64,000 bases of DNA from Pseudonocardia alaniniphila (GCF_022524485.1 NZ_JAKXMK010000043.1:1-64000), one strand, 5' to 3'. Positions 16,121-25,149 are shown, counted from the stretch's first letter. Made by a program: numbers and translations. Notes: generated by a model from the letters alone, not told the origin.

Positions 16121-17614
16121 ATGAATCCCACGATGACTAAACCCGTCCTGTCCGCCACCACTGGTGAGCCGCGCCGTTACGGCGCCGACGCTCGTTCCGC
16201 CGACGCCACACGAGGCGACCTCGATCTCGAGGAGCGCACATCTCTGCGCCGCGTGGCGGGGCTGTCCACCGAGCTCACCGATATCACCGAGGTCGAGTAC
16301 CGGCAGCTGCGCCTCGAACGCGTCGTGCTCGTCGGGGTCTGGACCGAAGGCAGCGCCGAGCAGGCCCAGGCCTCGCTCATCGAGCTGGCGCGCCTGGCCG
16401 AGACCGCCGGCTCCCAGGTGCTCGACGGCCTGATCCAGCGCCGTTCCAAGCCCGATCCGGCCACCTTCATCGGCACCGGGAAGGTCGACGAGCTACGCGA
16501 CTCCGTGGTCTCCGCGAGCGCCGACACCGTGATCTGCGACGGCGAGCTCTCGCCCGGCCAGCTGCGTCAGCTGGAGGAGAAGCTCAAGGTCAAGGTGATC
16601 GACCGCACCGGCCTGATCCTCGACATCTTCGCCCAGCACGCCCGTTCCAAGGACGGCAAGGCGCAGGTGGAGCTCGCACAGCTGTCCTACCTGCTCCCGC
16701 GCCTGCGTGGTTGGGGTGGGTCGCTGTCGCGCCAGGTCGGTGGCCGCGCCGCAGGCGGCGTCGGTATCGGTGGCCGTGGCCCCGGTGAGACCAAGATCGA
16801 GCTCGACCGTCGCCGCATCCGCCATCGCATGACGAAGCTCCGGCGCGAGATCGCCGGGATGCGGCAGGTGCGGGCCACCCAGCGCGGCTCCCGAAACCGC
16901 AACGAGGTCCCGTCGGTGGCGATCGTCGGCTACACCAACGCCGGCAAGTCGAGCCTGCTCAACGCGCTCACGGGCGCCGGTGTGCTCGTCGAGGACGCGC
17001 TGTTCGCCACCCTCGACCCCACCACGCGCCGCACCTCCACCGCCGACGGACGCACCTACACGCTGACCGACACCGTCGGGTTCGTGCGGCACCTGCCGCA
17101 CCAGCTCGTCGAGGCGTTCCGGTCCACGCTGGAGGAGACGGCTGACGCCGACCTGCTCGTCCACGTGGTCGACGCGTCCGACCCGCTCCCGGAGGACCAG
17201 ATCAAGGCGGTCCGCCAGGTGCTCGTCGAGATCGGCGAGGAGCACGCGGGCGCGATGCCCAAGGAGCTGCTCGTCGTCAACAAGACGGACGCGGCAGGCG
17301 ACCTGCAGCTCGCGAGGCTGCGCCACCTGCTCCCGGACGCCGTGTTCGTCTCGGCCCGTCGTGGCGACGGAGTGGAGAAGCTGCGCGAGCGGCTCGCCGA
17401 GCTGCTGCCGCGGCCCGAGGTCGACGTGGAGCTCCTGGTTCCCTACGTGCAGGGTTCGCTGGTGGCCCGGATCCACTCGGAGGGCGAGGTGCTGGCGGAG
17501 GACCACACCCCGCACGGCACCCGGCTGCGCGCCAGGGTCGGTGCCGAGCTGGCCACGGCCGTGCTGCCCTTCGCGCTCGCCGGTGTCCCCCTCGAGGACG
17601 GCGCCGCACACTGA
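16121..17614 (+). CDS. hflX: Ribosome-associated GTPase HflX
   Basis: HflX is a GTPase that binds the 50S subunit and splits stalled ribosomes under stress. The 497-residue protein has an N-terminal HflX domain (around VLVGVWTEGSAEQAQASL), a helical linker carrying the glycine-rich RAAGGVGIGGRGPGETKIE segment, and a G domain with P-loop GYTNAGKSS, G3 DTVGFVRHLP and G4 NKTD. ATG at 16121 is used. It belongs to the dapF neighbourhood but has its own 65-bp upstream gap, which is AT-richer and may hold a promoter. Confidence 0.95.
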   Translation: MNPTMTKPVLSATTGEPRRYGADARSADATRGDLDLEERTSLRRVAGLSTELTDITEVEYRQLRLERVVLVGVWTEGSAEQAQASLIELARLAETAGSQVLDGLIQRRSKPDPATFIGTGKVDELRDSVVSASADTVICDGELSPGQLRQLEEKLKVKVIDRTGLILDIFAQHARSKDGKAQVELAQLSYLLPRLRGWGGSLSRQVGGRAAGGVGIGGRGPGETKIELDRRRIRHRMTKLRREIAGMRQVRATQRGSRNRNEVPSVAIVGYTNAGKSSLLNALTGAGVLVEDALFATLDPTTRRTSTADGRTYTLTDTVGFVRHLPHQLVEAFRSTLEETADADLLVHVVDASDPLPEDQIKAVRQVLVEIGEEHAGAMPKELLVVNKTDAAGDLQLARLRHLLPDAVFVSARRGDGVEKLRERLAELLPRPEVDVELLVPYVQGSLVARIHSEGEVLAEDHTPHGTRLRARVGAELATAVLPFALAGVPLEDGAAH

Positions 17615-17625
17615 TCCGACTGCTC

Positions 17626-18606
17626 ATGGCAGGGGTCCTGACGGTGTCCCTGGCCGGTCCACCAGCCGCTCCGCAGGTGAAGTGTGCCGTGGAGGATCCG
17701 CGGCTCGCCGAGCTGTCGGGCTTGGCCGTCGCGAGCAATGCGCTGTGGGCGATGAGCGACGGGGGCACCCGCGTCGAGTTGCACCAGATCGATCCGGACA
17801 CGTGCGCCGTGGTCGACTCGCGGAGCGCGGGGGTGAACCCATTCGACCCCGAGGATCTGGCCGTCGGCCCGGACGAGTCCTTGTGGGTGGCCGACACCGG
17901 CGACAACGAGCGGCGCCGCGACACCGTCGCCGTGGTGGTGCTGCCGCCGCAGGGGGAGAGCCGGCTGCACCGGCTCACCTACCCCGACGGTCCGCACGAT
18001 GCGGAGGCCCTGCTGATCGACGCGCGTGGCCGCCCCGTCGTGATCACCAAGGAGGTGGGGCGCCCGGCCGGTGTGTACCGCACTGCCCAGGTGCCCGAGG
18101 GCGCCGGACCCACCCCGCTGGTACGCGTCGGCGAGGTGACGTTGCCGTCGTCGGACACGAAGGGCGGACCGGTCGGAGAGATCGGATCGCGCGTGGTGAC
18201 CGGGGCCGCGGTCAGTGTGGACGGCTCGGTGGTCGCCCTGCGCACCTACACCGACGCCTGGCTCTACCCCGTATCCCGGGGAGACTTCGTCGGCGCGCTC
18301 AGCGGCACGCCCGTGCGCGTGCCGCTGCCTGACGAGCCGCAAGGCGAGGCGCTGGCGTTCGACCGCGACGGCACGCTGCTGTCAGGGTCGGAGAGCCGCG
18401 GAGCCACCGGTGAGCTCCGCGCCGTGCCGGGAGCGGTGGCACTCGCCGCCGCGCGCGCTGGGACCAACGGTCCCTCGGCGCCCGTCCGCGCGCCGGAGGC
18501 GGCGGACGAGCCCACCCCGCCGTGGCTGCCTGCCGCCCTCGGCGGAGGCGCCGTCGCGGGGGTTCTCCTGATGCTGGCGGGGGCGATCGCCCTGCGCCGT
18601 CGCTGA
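17626..18606 (+). CDS. Secreted/membrane-anchored propeller-like protein
   Basis: Function unknown. The ~326-residue product has a short hydrophobic N terminus (MAGVLTVSLAGPPAAP), then propeller-like repeats (LSGLAVASNALWAMSDGG, DPEDLAVGPDESLWVADTGDN, EALAFDRDGTLLSGSES) resembling esterase-like/phytase-type beta-propellers, and ends in a single helix (ALGGGAVAGVLLMLAGAIAL) with an RRR stop. It should be anchored with the propeller outside. The ATG at 17626 leaves a very short signal peptide. An in-frame CTG at 17611, overlapping the hflX stop, would add LIRLL and improve it, so the true start is uncertain. Confidence 0.7.
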   Translation: MAGVLTVSLAGPPAAPQVKCAVEDPRLAELSGLAVASNALWAMSDGGTRVELHQIDPDTCAVVDSRSAGVNPFDPEDLAVGPDESLWVADTGDNERRRDTVAVVVLPPQGESRLHRLTYPDGPHDAEALLIDARGRPVVITKEVGRPAGVYRTAQVPEGAGPTPLVRVGEVTLPSSDTKGGPVGEIGSRVVTGAAVSVDGSVVALRTYTDAWLYPVSRGDFVGALSGTPVRVPLPDEPQGEALAFDRDGTLLSGSESRGATGELRAVPGAVALAAARAGTNGPSAPVRAPEAADEPTPPWLPAALGGGAVAGVLLMLAGAIALRRR

Positions 18607-18642
18607 GCCGGGACCCGTAGCGCCCGGTTGCCCGGGCTGCTG

Positions 18643-19437
18643 TCAGAGCCTGCGCAGAACCGCCACCACACGGCCGAGCACGGTGGCGTCGTCGCCCGCG
18701 ATCGGGTCGTACGCCGGGTTGGCCGGCATCAGCCACACGTGCCCGTCGCGCCGCTTGAACGTCTTGACCGTGGCCTCGCCGTCGATCATCGCGGCGACGA
18801 TCTCGCCGTTCTCGGCCACGGGCTGCTGCCGGACGACCACCCAGTCGCCATCGGTGATCGCGGCCTCGATCATCGAGTCGCCACGGACGTTCAGCAGGAA
18901 GAGCGTGCCCTCGCCGACGATCTCGCGGGGGAGTGGGAACACGCTCTCGACGGCCTGCTCGGCGAGGATCGGCCCACCAGCCGCGATGTTGCCCAGGAGC
19001 GGCACGAAGGCGGGTGCCGGGCGGAGCTCGTCGGAGGTGGTGCTCTCGGTGGTGACCGTGCCCGCGGTCACGACGTCGTCGCTGACCGGCGTGTCGTCCG
19101 GCCCCCGCACGTCCACCGCGCGCGTGCGGTTGGGATCCCGGCGCAGGTAGCCCTTGCGTTCCAGGGTGCGCAGCTGGTGGTGCACCGAGGAGGTGGAGGT
19201 GAGGCCCACGGCGTCACCGATCTCCCGCACGCTCGGCGGGTAGCCGAACCGTTCGACCCAGTCGCGGATCACCTCGAGCACCTTGCGCTGGCGGGGGGTG
19301 AGCCCCGCCGGGTTGGTCGGGGGGTCGGGGAACGTGCTGACCTGTGCCGACCTGCCGTTCAGCGTCGCGTTGACGCCGCCGGGTGTGTCCGGGCCGGCCT
19401 CGCTACCGGCCCCGGTGCCGGGCTCGTCCCGTGCCAT
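18643..19437 (-). CDS. lexA: SOS repressor LexA
   Basis: This represses DNA-damage genes and self-cleaves when RecA is activated (264 residues). After a ~45-residue variable N terminus comes the winged helix (LTPRQRKVLEVIRDW, SVREIGDAVGLTSTSSVHHQL). The S24 protease domain has the Ala-Gly cleavage site in GNIAAGGPI, the nucleophile Ser in RGDSMIEA and the Lys general base in ATVKTFKR. The ATG at 19437 is preceded by GAGGAGG. Two SOS boxes lie in the divergent gap with the LysM gene, so autoregulation is expected. Confidence 0.95.
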   Translation of the reverse strand: MARDEPGTGAGSEAGPDTPGGVNATLNGRSAQVSTFPDPPTNPAGLTPRQRKVLEVIRDWVERFGYPPSVREIGDAVGLTSTSSVHHQLRTLERKGYLRRDPNRTRAVDVRGPDDTPVSDDVVTAGTVTTESTTSDELRPAPAFVPLLGNIAAGGPILAEQAVESVFPLPREIVGEGTLFLLNVRGDSMIEAAITDGDWVVVRQQPVAENGEIVAAMIDGEATVKTFKRRDGHVWLMPANPAYDPIAGDDATVLGRVVAVLRRL

Positions 19438-19545
19438 TCGTCGTGCCTCCTCGGTGGTCGCTGCCGGCGGCCTTCTCGCGCTGGCGTGGTTGCGACGCGG
19501 TGTCCGTTGTGGTCGGCACGACGGTAGCCCCGATCCCGTCCTCCG

Positions 19546-19561
19546 CCAAACGCATGTTCGA
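19546..19561. promoter_or_regulatory. Probable LexA (SOS) box, lexA-proximal
   Basis: CCAAACGCATGTTCGA matches the actinobacterial SOS consensus TCGAAC-N4-GTTCGA perfectly in the right half and at 4 of 6 positions in the left half. It lies about 110 bp upstream of the lexA start and is the nearer of two boxes to lexA. Confidence 0.6.
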
Positions 19562-19624
19562 ACGACACGCCCACTTTTCTCGATTCTGTCGGTGCCCGGT
19601 GGTAGACATCGCACAGACGTTCGT

Positions 19625-19640
19625 TCGAACGGTTGTTTGA
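19625..19640. promoter_or_regulatory. LexA (SOS) box, LysM-gene-proximal
   Basis: TCGAACGGTTGTTTGA matches the SOS consensus TCGAAC-N4-GTTCGA at 11 of 12 defined positions. It lies about 75 bp upstream of the LysM-domain gene start at 19714, consistent with damage-induced division arrest as known for Rv2719c/DivS. Confidence 0.75.
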
Positions 19641-19713
19641 GTCGCGCGGGCAGCGGTGGGGCTGCTCGACGAGCACGGCGTTGATTGGCACAACGTTGAG
19701 AGGCGAGGCGGCG

Positions 19714-20433
19714 ATGAACGAGCACGACGAGATCGGGCGGCCGGCCGAGATTCGTTCCGGTGGGGGACGCCTTCAGACGTCGGGTGACGGGCGGGTGGCG
19801 ACGTTGACACCGCCGGGGGTGCAGTGGTCGCGCTTTCGCGTCGTCGAGCCGGACGACCGGCCGGACGGCCCGGGTGATGCCGCCGCGGCACGGGCCGAGC
19901 GGCGGTTTCGCGCTGCCGACCGCCGGAGGGTCGGCGGGTCCGCATGGCACGGGCGGCGGAGGGGGTCGCGTGGTCCGCGCCCGGTGCGCCCGGTGGCGGT
20001 GCCGATCATCGTGCGGCCGGCCGCGCTGCCACGTCCGGCGTGGCCTGCGGTGCGGCTGCTCTCGTCGGGGCAGCGGCTGCTGGCGCGGCGGGTTCGGGGT
20101 GGCGGTGCTGGGCTGCCGCTTCGGATCAGGGTGCGCCGCGCGCTGGCCGCCACGGGTCTCACCGTGGTCGCTGCGGCGGTCGTGGTCGGGCTCGGGCAGC
20201 TGGGCGGTGTCGTGGCCGAGTCCCGGGCTGACGTGGGTGGTGGCCCGGCCGTTGCGGTCGCCACCACGGTCACCGTGGGGCCCGAGGCCACCGTCTGGGA
20301 GGTGGCTCGTGGCGTTGCGCCCACGGCGTCGGGGCCCCAGCTGGCGGCGCTCACGGAGCGGATCGTCACCACCAACTCCCTCACTTCGGTGCAGCTGCAC
20401 CCCGGCCAGGTACTGCGCGTGCCACAGGGTTGA
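19714..20433 (+). CDS. chiZ: LysM-domain SOS cell-division suppressor (ChiZ/DivS-like)
   Basis: This is a 239-residue membrane protein. A long basic cytoplasmic N-terminal region (many Arg) precedes one transmembrane helix at about 143-165 (LTVVAAAVVVGLGQLGGVV). The extracellular C terminus (about 182-238) is a LysM domain (TVWEVARGV to LHPGQVLRVPQG) that should bind peptidoglycan. Position between lexA and nrdR equals M. tuberculosis Rv2719c (ChiZ), whose SOS induction blocks septation; DivS of Corynebacterium is analogous. The ATG at 19714 follows AGGCGAGG. Sequence outside the LysM domain is poorly conserved, so the name rests on architecture, position and the SOS box. Confidence 0.78.
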   Translation: MNEHDEIGRPAEIRSGGGRLQTSGDGRVATLTPPGVQWSRFRVVEPDDRPDGPGDAAAARAERRFRAADRRRVGGSAWHGRRRGSRGPRPVRPVAVPIIVRPAALPRPAWPAVRLLSSGQRLLARRVRGGGAGLPLRIRVRRALAATGLTVVAAAVVVGLGQLGGVVAESRADVGGGPAVAVATTVTVGPEATVWEVARGVAPTASGPQLAALTERIVTTNSLTSVQLHPGQVLRVPQG

Positions 20434-20522
20434 CACTCGGCGTCCGCCGCGCCGCACCGAGTACTGCTGGTACTCGTTAGGAGGACAGATGGCGGCACGT
20501 ATGGGGCCTCCGGCTTCCCCCA

Positions 20523-20550
20523 CCCCTACATGTTGTGGTTACACTCGTGT
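20523..20550. promoter_or_regulatory. Candidate NrdR box region upstream of nrdR
   Basis: CCCCTACATGTTGTGG (20523-20538) is an imperfect 16-bp palindrome with 6 of 8 pairs and an ACAT/TGTT core. It is followed directly by ACACTCGTGT (20541-20550), another short dyad that overlaps a possible -10 (TACACT, 20540-20545). NrdR binds 16-bp palindromes of this kind near nrd promoters and its own gene. The exact consensus match cannot be scored here. Confidence 0.4.
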
Positions 20551-20617
20551 TGTTCGTTCACGGGGGTGGGTCTCGCGGCGTTCGCGCCGGGAGAACTGTG
20601 GGGAAGGGATCGGTCCG

Positions 20618-21082
20618 ATGCGCTGCCCGTTCTGCCGGTACTCGGACTGTCGCGTGATCGACTCCCGTGAGGTCGACGACGGCCAGGCCACGCGGCGCAG
20701 AAGGTCCTGCGCGGCGTGTGGTCGTCGGTTCACCACGGTCGAGGAGGCCGTGCTCGCCGTCGTCAAGCGCAGCGGGGTCACCGAGCCGTTCAGTCGCGAG
20801 AAGGTCGTCAACGGAGTTCGCCGAGCCTGCCAGGGTCGCCCCGTCGACGAGGACGCGCTGCAGAAGCTCGCCCACCGCGTCGAGGAGGCCGTCCGTGCGG
20901 GCGGCACCGCCGAGATCCCGAGTCACGAGGTCGGGCTCGCCATCCTCGGCCCGCTGCGCGAGCTCGACGAGGTCGCCTACCTCCGGTTCGCGAGCGTGTA
21001 CCGCTCCTTCTCGTCCATCGAGGACTTCGAGAAGGAGATCGCCGAGCTCCGCACGCCCGGCAGCGGTCAAGCCGCCGACTGA
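20618..21082 (+). CDS. nrdR: Transcriptional repressor NrdR
   Basis: This is an ATP/dATP-sensing repressor of ribonucleotide reductase genes (154 residues). It has an N-terminal zinc ribbon (CPFCRYSDC and SCAACGRRF, giving two Cys pairs) and an ATP-cone domain from about 49 (VVKRSGVTEPFSREKVVNGVRRAC) to about 138. The ATG at 20618 gives the invariant MRCPFC. It lies 149 bp upstream of nrdJ, its expected main target, as in Streptomyces nrdRJ. Confidence 0.96.
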   Translation: MRCPFCRYSDCRVIDSREVDDGQATRRRRSCAACGRRFTTVEEAVLAVVKRSGVTEPFSREKVVNGVRRACQGRPVDEDALQKLAHRVEEAVRAGGTAEIPSHEVGLAILGPLRELDEVAYLRFASVYRSFSSIEDFEKEIAELRTPGSGQAAD

Positions 21083-21231
21083 AGTCCCGCACCCCGGCGC
21101 CTCGCTCCATTCGAGCCGCCGCCGTCCGGGCATCGACCGAGAACACATCTGCACACCCCGCACAGCAAGCCGAAGCATTCGCAACGCGCGCCGGTGACCC
21201 AGCCACCGGCAGCGCGCAGGAGAGGGAGAGC

Positions 21232-24200
21232 ATGACCGAGACCGTCGGAACGGCATCAGGGCGAGGGAAGAAAGCCCAGGGCAAGTCGGGCAGGGCGGCG
21301 GCCCTCACCGTCGAGCGGATCTACACCACGCCGGGTGTCCATCCCTACGACGAGGTCAGCTGGGAGCGCCGCGACGTCGTCATGACCAACTGGCGTGACG
21401 GCACGGTCAACTTCGAGCAGCGCGGCGTCGAGTTCCCCGACTTCTGGTCCGTCAACGCCACCAACATCGTCACCAGCAAGTACTTCCGTGGCGCTGCCGG
21501 CTCGCCCCAACGGGAGTCGAGCCTGCGGCAGCTGATCGACCGGGTCGTCGGCGTCTACCACCGCTCGGGCCTGGAGCACGGCTACTTCGCCACCGAGGAG
21601 GACGCCGAGGTCTTCGCCCAGGAGCTCACCTGGATGCTGCTGCACCAGGTGTTCAGCTTCAACTCGCCGGTGTGGTTCAACGTTGGCACGAACTCTCCGC
21701 AGCAGGTCAGCGCCTGTCTTCCGTACGACGCCATGGTCAGCACTCCGGCCGGCCTCGTCCCGATCGGCGAGTTGGTCGAGCGCGACGCCGTCGGCACGAA
21801 GGTGTTCGACGCGCACGGACTCACCAGCGTCGTCGCCACCAAGGCCAACGGGGTGCGCGAGGTCATCCGGCTGCACACGAAGGCGGGCCACCAGCTCGAC
21901 GTCACGCCCGACCACGTGGTGTGGAAGAGCACCGGGCCCGGCACGGGCCGCTGGGTCGAGGCAGGGACGCTGCGCCCGGGCGACCAGCTTGAATGGCACC
22001 GCACACACTCGTACGGCGAGTCGGTGATCGAGGTCGCCCAGCTCGCGGAGGCGTCGCTGGCCGGTTGGCTGCAGAGCGACGGGTTCGTCGGCCGGTACGA
22101 GACGGGCACCAACCGATCGCTCACGATCGAGGCGATGACGGTCACCGAGGCCGAGCGGGTCTGGGTCGGAGCTGCCCTCGACGCGGTGTTCCCGGGGGTG
22201 CACCGCCACGAGCGCAAGGTGGCCACTCAGGACACTTCGCTCGACTGCCGGCGCACACGCCTCTACGGAGACGTGCTCTCCGAGTTCGTCGATCGCTGGG
22301 GGCTGCGGACGCGCGGTGTCGAGATGACAGTGCCCGCCCATCTCTTCACGGCTCCGCTGCCTGTCGTCGCCTGCTACCTCCGTAGCCTGTTCCAGGCGGA
22401 GGGATACGTGTCGAGGCGTGAGAGCTCCACGCTCGTCGGAATGGACATGATCAGCGAACAGCTGATCCGCGGCGTCCAGGCCCTGCTCGGCCGGTTCGGG
22501 ATCTTTGCCCGCGTGGGACGCAAGACCGAACCTCGGCCCGATCGGCACGACCTGTGGTGCATCCGCATCCAGAACGCCGGCGACCGCCGCGCCTTCGCTG
22601 ACGAGATCGGGTTCATCGATCCTGTCAAGGAGGCAAAGCTCGAAGAGTCGTTCGAGCTTCCCGGTCTCTCGGCCCGCGCTGTGAAGCGACTCGAGATCGC
22701 ACGGATCGAGGAGCGCGGCGAGCAGGAGGTCTACGACATCCAGACGGAGTCCGGCGAGTTTCTCGCCGCTGGCCTGCGGGTGCACAACTGTTTCATCCTC
22801 GCCGTCGACGACACGATGGAGTCGATCCTCAACTGGTACCGCGAGGAGGGGCTGATCTTCAAGGGCGGTTCCGGCGCGGGGCTCAACCTGTCGCGTATCC
22901 GCTCGTCCAAGGAGCTGTTGTCCTCGGGCGGCACGGCCTCCGGCCCGGTGTCGTTCATGCGCGGTGCGGACGCCAGCGCGGGCACCATCAAGTCCGGGGG
23001 CGCCACGCGCCGCGCGGCGAAGATGGTCGTCCTCGACGTCGACCACCCCGACATCGAGGAGTTCGTCGCCACCAAGGCCAAGGAGGAGGCGAAGATCCGC
23101 GTGCTGCGCGACGCGGGCTTCGACATGGACCTCGGCGGCAGCGACATCACGTCGGTGCAGTACCAGAACGCCAACAACTCGGTGCGTGTCACCGACGAGT
23201 TCATGCGCGCCGTCGAGGCCGACGGCGAGTTCGGGCTGCGTGCTCGCATGACCGGAGAGGTCATCGACCGGGTTCCGGCGAAGAAGCTCTTCCGCACCAT
23301 CGCGCAGGCGGCGTGGGAGTGCGCCGACCCGGGCATCCAGTACGACGGCACGATCAACGACTGGCACACCTGTCCCGAGTCTGGCCGGATCTCCGCGTCC
23401 AACCCGTGCTCGGAGTACATGCACCTGGACAACTCCAGCTGCAACCTCGCCTCGCTGAACCTGCTCAAGTTCCTCGGCGACAACGGCCAGTTCGACGCGG
23501 CGCGGTTCCGGAAGGCCGTCGAGCTGATCATCACCGCGATGGACATCTCGATCTGCTTCGCCGACTTCCCCACCGAGCCGATCGCCGACACCACGCGCAA
23601 GTTCCGCCAGCTGGGCATCGGCTACGCCAACCTCGGCGCACTCCTGATGGCCACCGGCCACGCGTACGACTCCGAGGGCGGCCAGGCCCTCGCCGCGGCC
23701 ATCACCTCGCTGATGACCGGTGCGGCCTACAAGCGCTCGGCCGAGCTCGCCGGCGTCGTCGGCACCTACGACGGCTACGCCCGCAACGCCGAGGCGCACC
23801 AGCGCGTGATCCGCAAGCACGCGGCGGCCAACGACGACGTCCGCACCTTCCCGGCGAGCAGCCCGGTCCACAAGCTCGCAACGAGCACCTGGAAGGAGTG
23901 CCTCGCGATCGGGGAGCGCAACGGATGGCGCAACGCACAGGCCTCGGTGCTCGCTCCCACCGGCACCATCGGCCTGATGATGGACTGCGACACCACCGGC
24001 ATCGAGCCCGACCTGGCGCTGGTCAAGTTCAAGAAGCTGGTCGGCGGTGGCTCCATGCAGATCGTCAACCAGACCGTGCCGCGGGCGCTCGTGAAGCTGG
24101 GATACCAGCACGAGCAGGTCGAGGCGATCGTGGAGTACATCGGCGAGCACGGTCATGTCATCGACGCGCCCGGGCTGCGCCACGAGCACTACGAGGTGTT

Positions 24201-25149
24201 CGACTGCGCCATGGGCGAGCGGTCCATCGCGCCGATGGGCCACGTCAGGATGATGGCGGCGGTGCAGCCGTTCCTGTCCGGGGCGATCTCCAAGACGGTC
24301 AACATGCCCGAGGTGGCCACCGTCGAGGACGTCGAGAAGATCTACCTCGAGGGCTGGAAGCTCGGCCTGAAGGCGCTCGCGATCTACCGGGACAACTGCA
24401 AGGTCGGCCAGCCGCTCTCGGCGGGCAAGTCGGCCAAGGCCACCGAGAAGGCCGAGGCCCCCGCCCCGGTCGAGGCCCGTCCGGTGCGCCGCAGGCTGCC
24501 GAAGAAGCGCCCCAGCGAGACGGTCTCCTTCACCGTCGGTGGCGCCGAGGGCTACCTGACGGCGGGGTCCTACCCGGACAACGGGCTCGGCGAGATCTTC
24601 GTCAAGCTCGGCAAGCAGGGGTCCACCCTGGCCGGTGTCATGGACGCCTTCTCGATGTCGATCTCGGTGGGCCTGCAGTACGGCATCCCGCTCGAGTTCT
24701 ACGTCTCGAAGTTCTCCAACCTGCGGTTCGAGCCCGCCGGGATGACCGACGACCCGGACGTCCGCATCGCCACGAGCGTGCTCGACTACCTGTTCCGGCG
24801 GCTCGCGCTGGACCACCTGCCCTACGAGAAGCGCGCGCAGCTCGGCATCTTCTCCGCCGACGAGCGCACCAAGCAGGTGGCGGGCACCGACTACTCCACG
24901 GGCTACGGCGAGGTCGACGTGGAGGGCCTGCGGTCCTCGGTCGACGCCGCACCGGCGGCCGAGGAGGCCGAGCACACCCCGGGCGCCGCGCCCGCTCCGG
25001 TCGAGGTCGGCAGCTCCACCGAGCTTCTGGAGCTGCGGCTGGGCAAGGCCGCCGACGCGCCGTTGTGCATGACCTGCGGCACGAAGATGCGTCCGGCGGG
25101 CTCCTGCTACCTCTGCGAGGGCTGCGGCTCCACCAGCGGCTGCAGCTGA
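21232..25149 (+). CDS. nrdJ: Class II ribonucleotide reductase NrdJ with intein
   Basis: This is an adenosylcobalamin-dependent ribonucleotide reductase that makes dNDPs with or without oxygen. The precursor has 1305 residues; removing a 358-residue intein (162-519) leaves 947, usual for vitamin B12-dependent NrdJ of actinobacteria. Exteins show FNSPVWFNVGTNSPQQVSA joined to CFILAVDDTMESI, GGSGAGLNLSRIRS, the NPCSEY active-site loop and NQTVPRALVKLGY. The C-terminal tail (CMTCGTKMRPAGSCYLCEGC) is the Cys-rich redox tail. ATG at 21232 follows a purine-rich site. Protein function depends on intein splicing, because the insertion is directly before a conserved active-site Cys. No cobalamin riboswitch is evident in the 149-bp leader. 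Confidence 0.96.
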   Translation: MTETVGTASGRGKKAQGKSGRAAALTVERIYTTPGVHPYDEVSWERRDVVMTNWRDGTVNFEQRGVEFPDFWSVNATNIVTSKYFRGAAGSPQRESSLRQLIDRVVGVYHRSGLEHGYFATEEDAEVFAQELTWMLLHQVFSFNSPVWFNVGTNSPQQVSACLPYDAMVSTPAGLVPIGELVERDAVGTKVFDAHGLTSVVATKANGVREVIRLHTKAGHQLDVTPDHVVWKSTGPGTGRWVEAGTLRPGDQLEWHRTHSYGESVIEVAQLAEASLAGWLQSDGFVGRYETGTNRSLTIEAMTVTEAERVWVGAALDAVFPGVHRHERKVATQDTSLDCRRTRLYGDVLSEFVDRWGLRTRGVEMTVPAHLFTAPLPVVACYLRSLFQAEGYVSRRESSTLVGMDMISEQLIRGVQALLGRFGIFARVGRKTEPRPDRHDLWCIRIQNAGDRRAFADEIGFIDPVKEAKLEESFELPGLSARAVKRLEIARIEERGEQEVYDIQTESGEFLAAGLRVHNCFILAVDDTMESILNWYREEGLIFKGGSGAGLNLSRIRSSKELLSSGGTASGPVSFMRGADASAGTIKSGGATRRAAKMVVLDVDHPDIEEFVATKAKEEAKIRVLRDAGFDMDLGGSDITSVQYQNANNSVRVTDEFMRAVEADGEFGLRARMTGEVIDRVPAKKLFRTIAQAAWECADPGIQYDGTINDWHTCPESGRISASNPCSEYMHLDNSSCNLASLNLLKFLGDNGQFDAARFRKAVELIITAMDISICFADFPTEPIADTTRKFRQLGIGYANLGALLMATGHAYDSEGGQALAAAITSLMTGAAYKRSAELAGVVGTYDGYARNAEAHQRVIRKHAAANDDVRTFPASSPVHKLATSTWKECLAIGERNGWRNAQASVLAPTGTIGLMMDCDTTGIEPDLALVKFKKLVGGGSMQIVNQTVPRALVKLGYQHEQVEAIVEYIGEHGHVIDAPGLRHEHYEVFDCAMGERSIAPMGHVRMMAAVQPFLSGAISKTVNMPEVATVEDVEKIYLEGWKLGLKALAIYRDNCKVGQPLSAGKSAKATEKAEAPAPVEARPVRRRLPKKRPSETVSFTVGGAEGYLTAGSYPDNGLGEIFVKLGKQGSTLAGVMDAFSMSISVGLQYGIPLEFYVSKFSNLRFEPAGMTDDPDVRIATSVLDYLFRRLALDHLPYEKRAQLGIFSADERTKQVAGTDYSTGYGEVDVEGLRSSVDAAPAAEEAEHTPGAAPAPVEVGSSTELLELRLGKAADAPLCMTCGTKMRPAGSCYLCEGCGSTSGCS
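21715..22788 (+). mobile_element. Intein with LAGLIDADG (DOD) homing endonuclease in NrdJ
   Basis: This is an in-frame self-splicing element of 358 residues. It starts with Cys (CLPYDAMVSTPAGLV, block A) and has block B with TPDH (DVTPDHVVW). The two dodecapeptide-like endonuclease motifs are LAGWLQSDGF and LRSLFQAEGY. Block F is EVYDIQTESGEFLAAG and it ends in VHN followed by extein Cys. The acidic residues in both dodecapeptides (Asp and Glu) are kept, so the endonuclease may be active. Insertion is between SA and CFILA, a known type of conserved active-site insertion point. GC content resembles the host gene. Confidence 0.95.

Noticed and set aside
21083..21231. Possible cobalamin riboswitch before nrdJ
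   Set aside because: I looked for a B12-box-like sequence in the short gap and found none; NrdR control is the more likely regulation.
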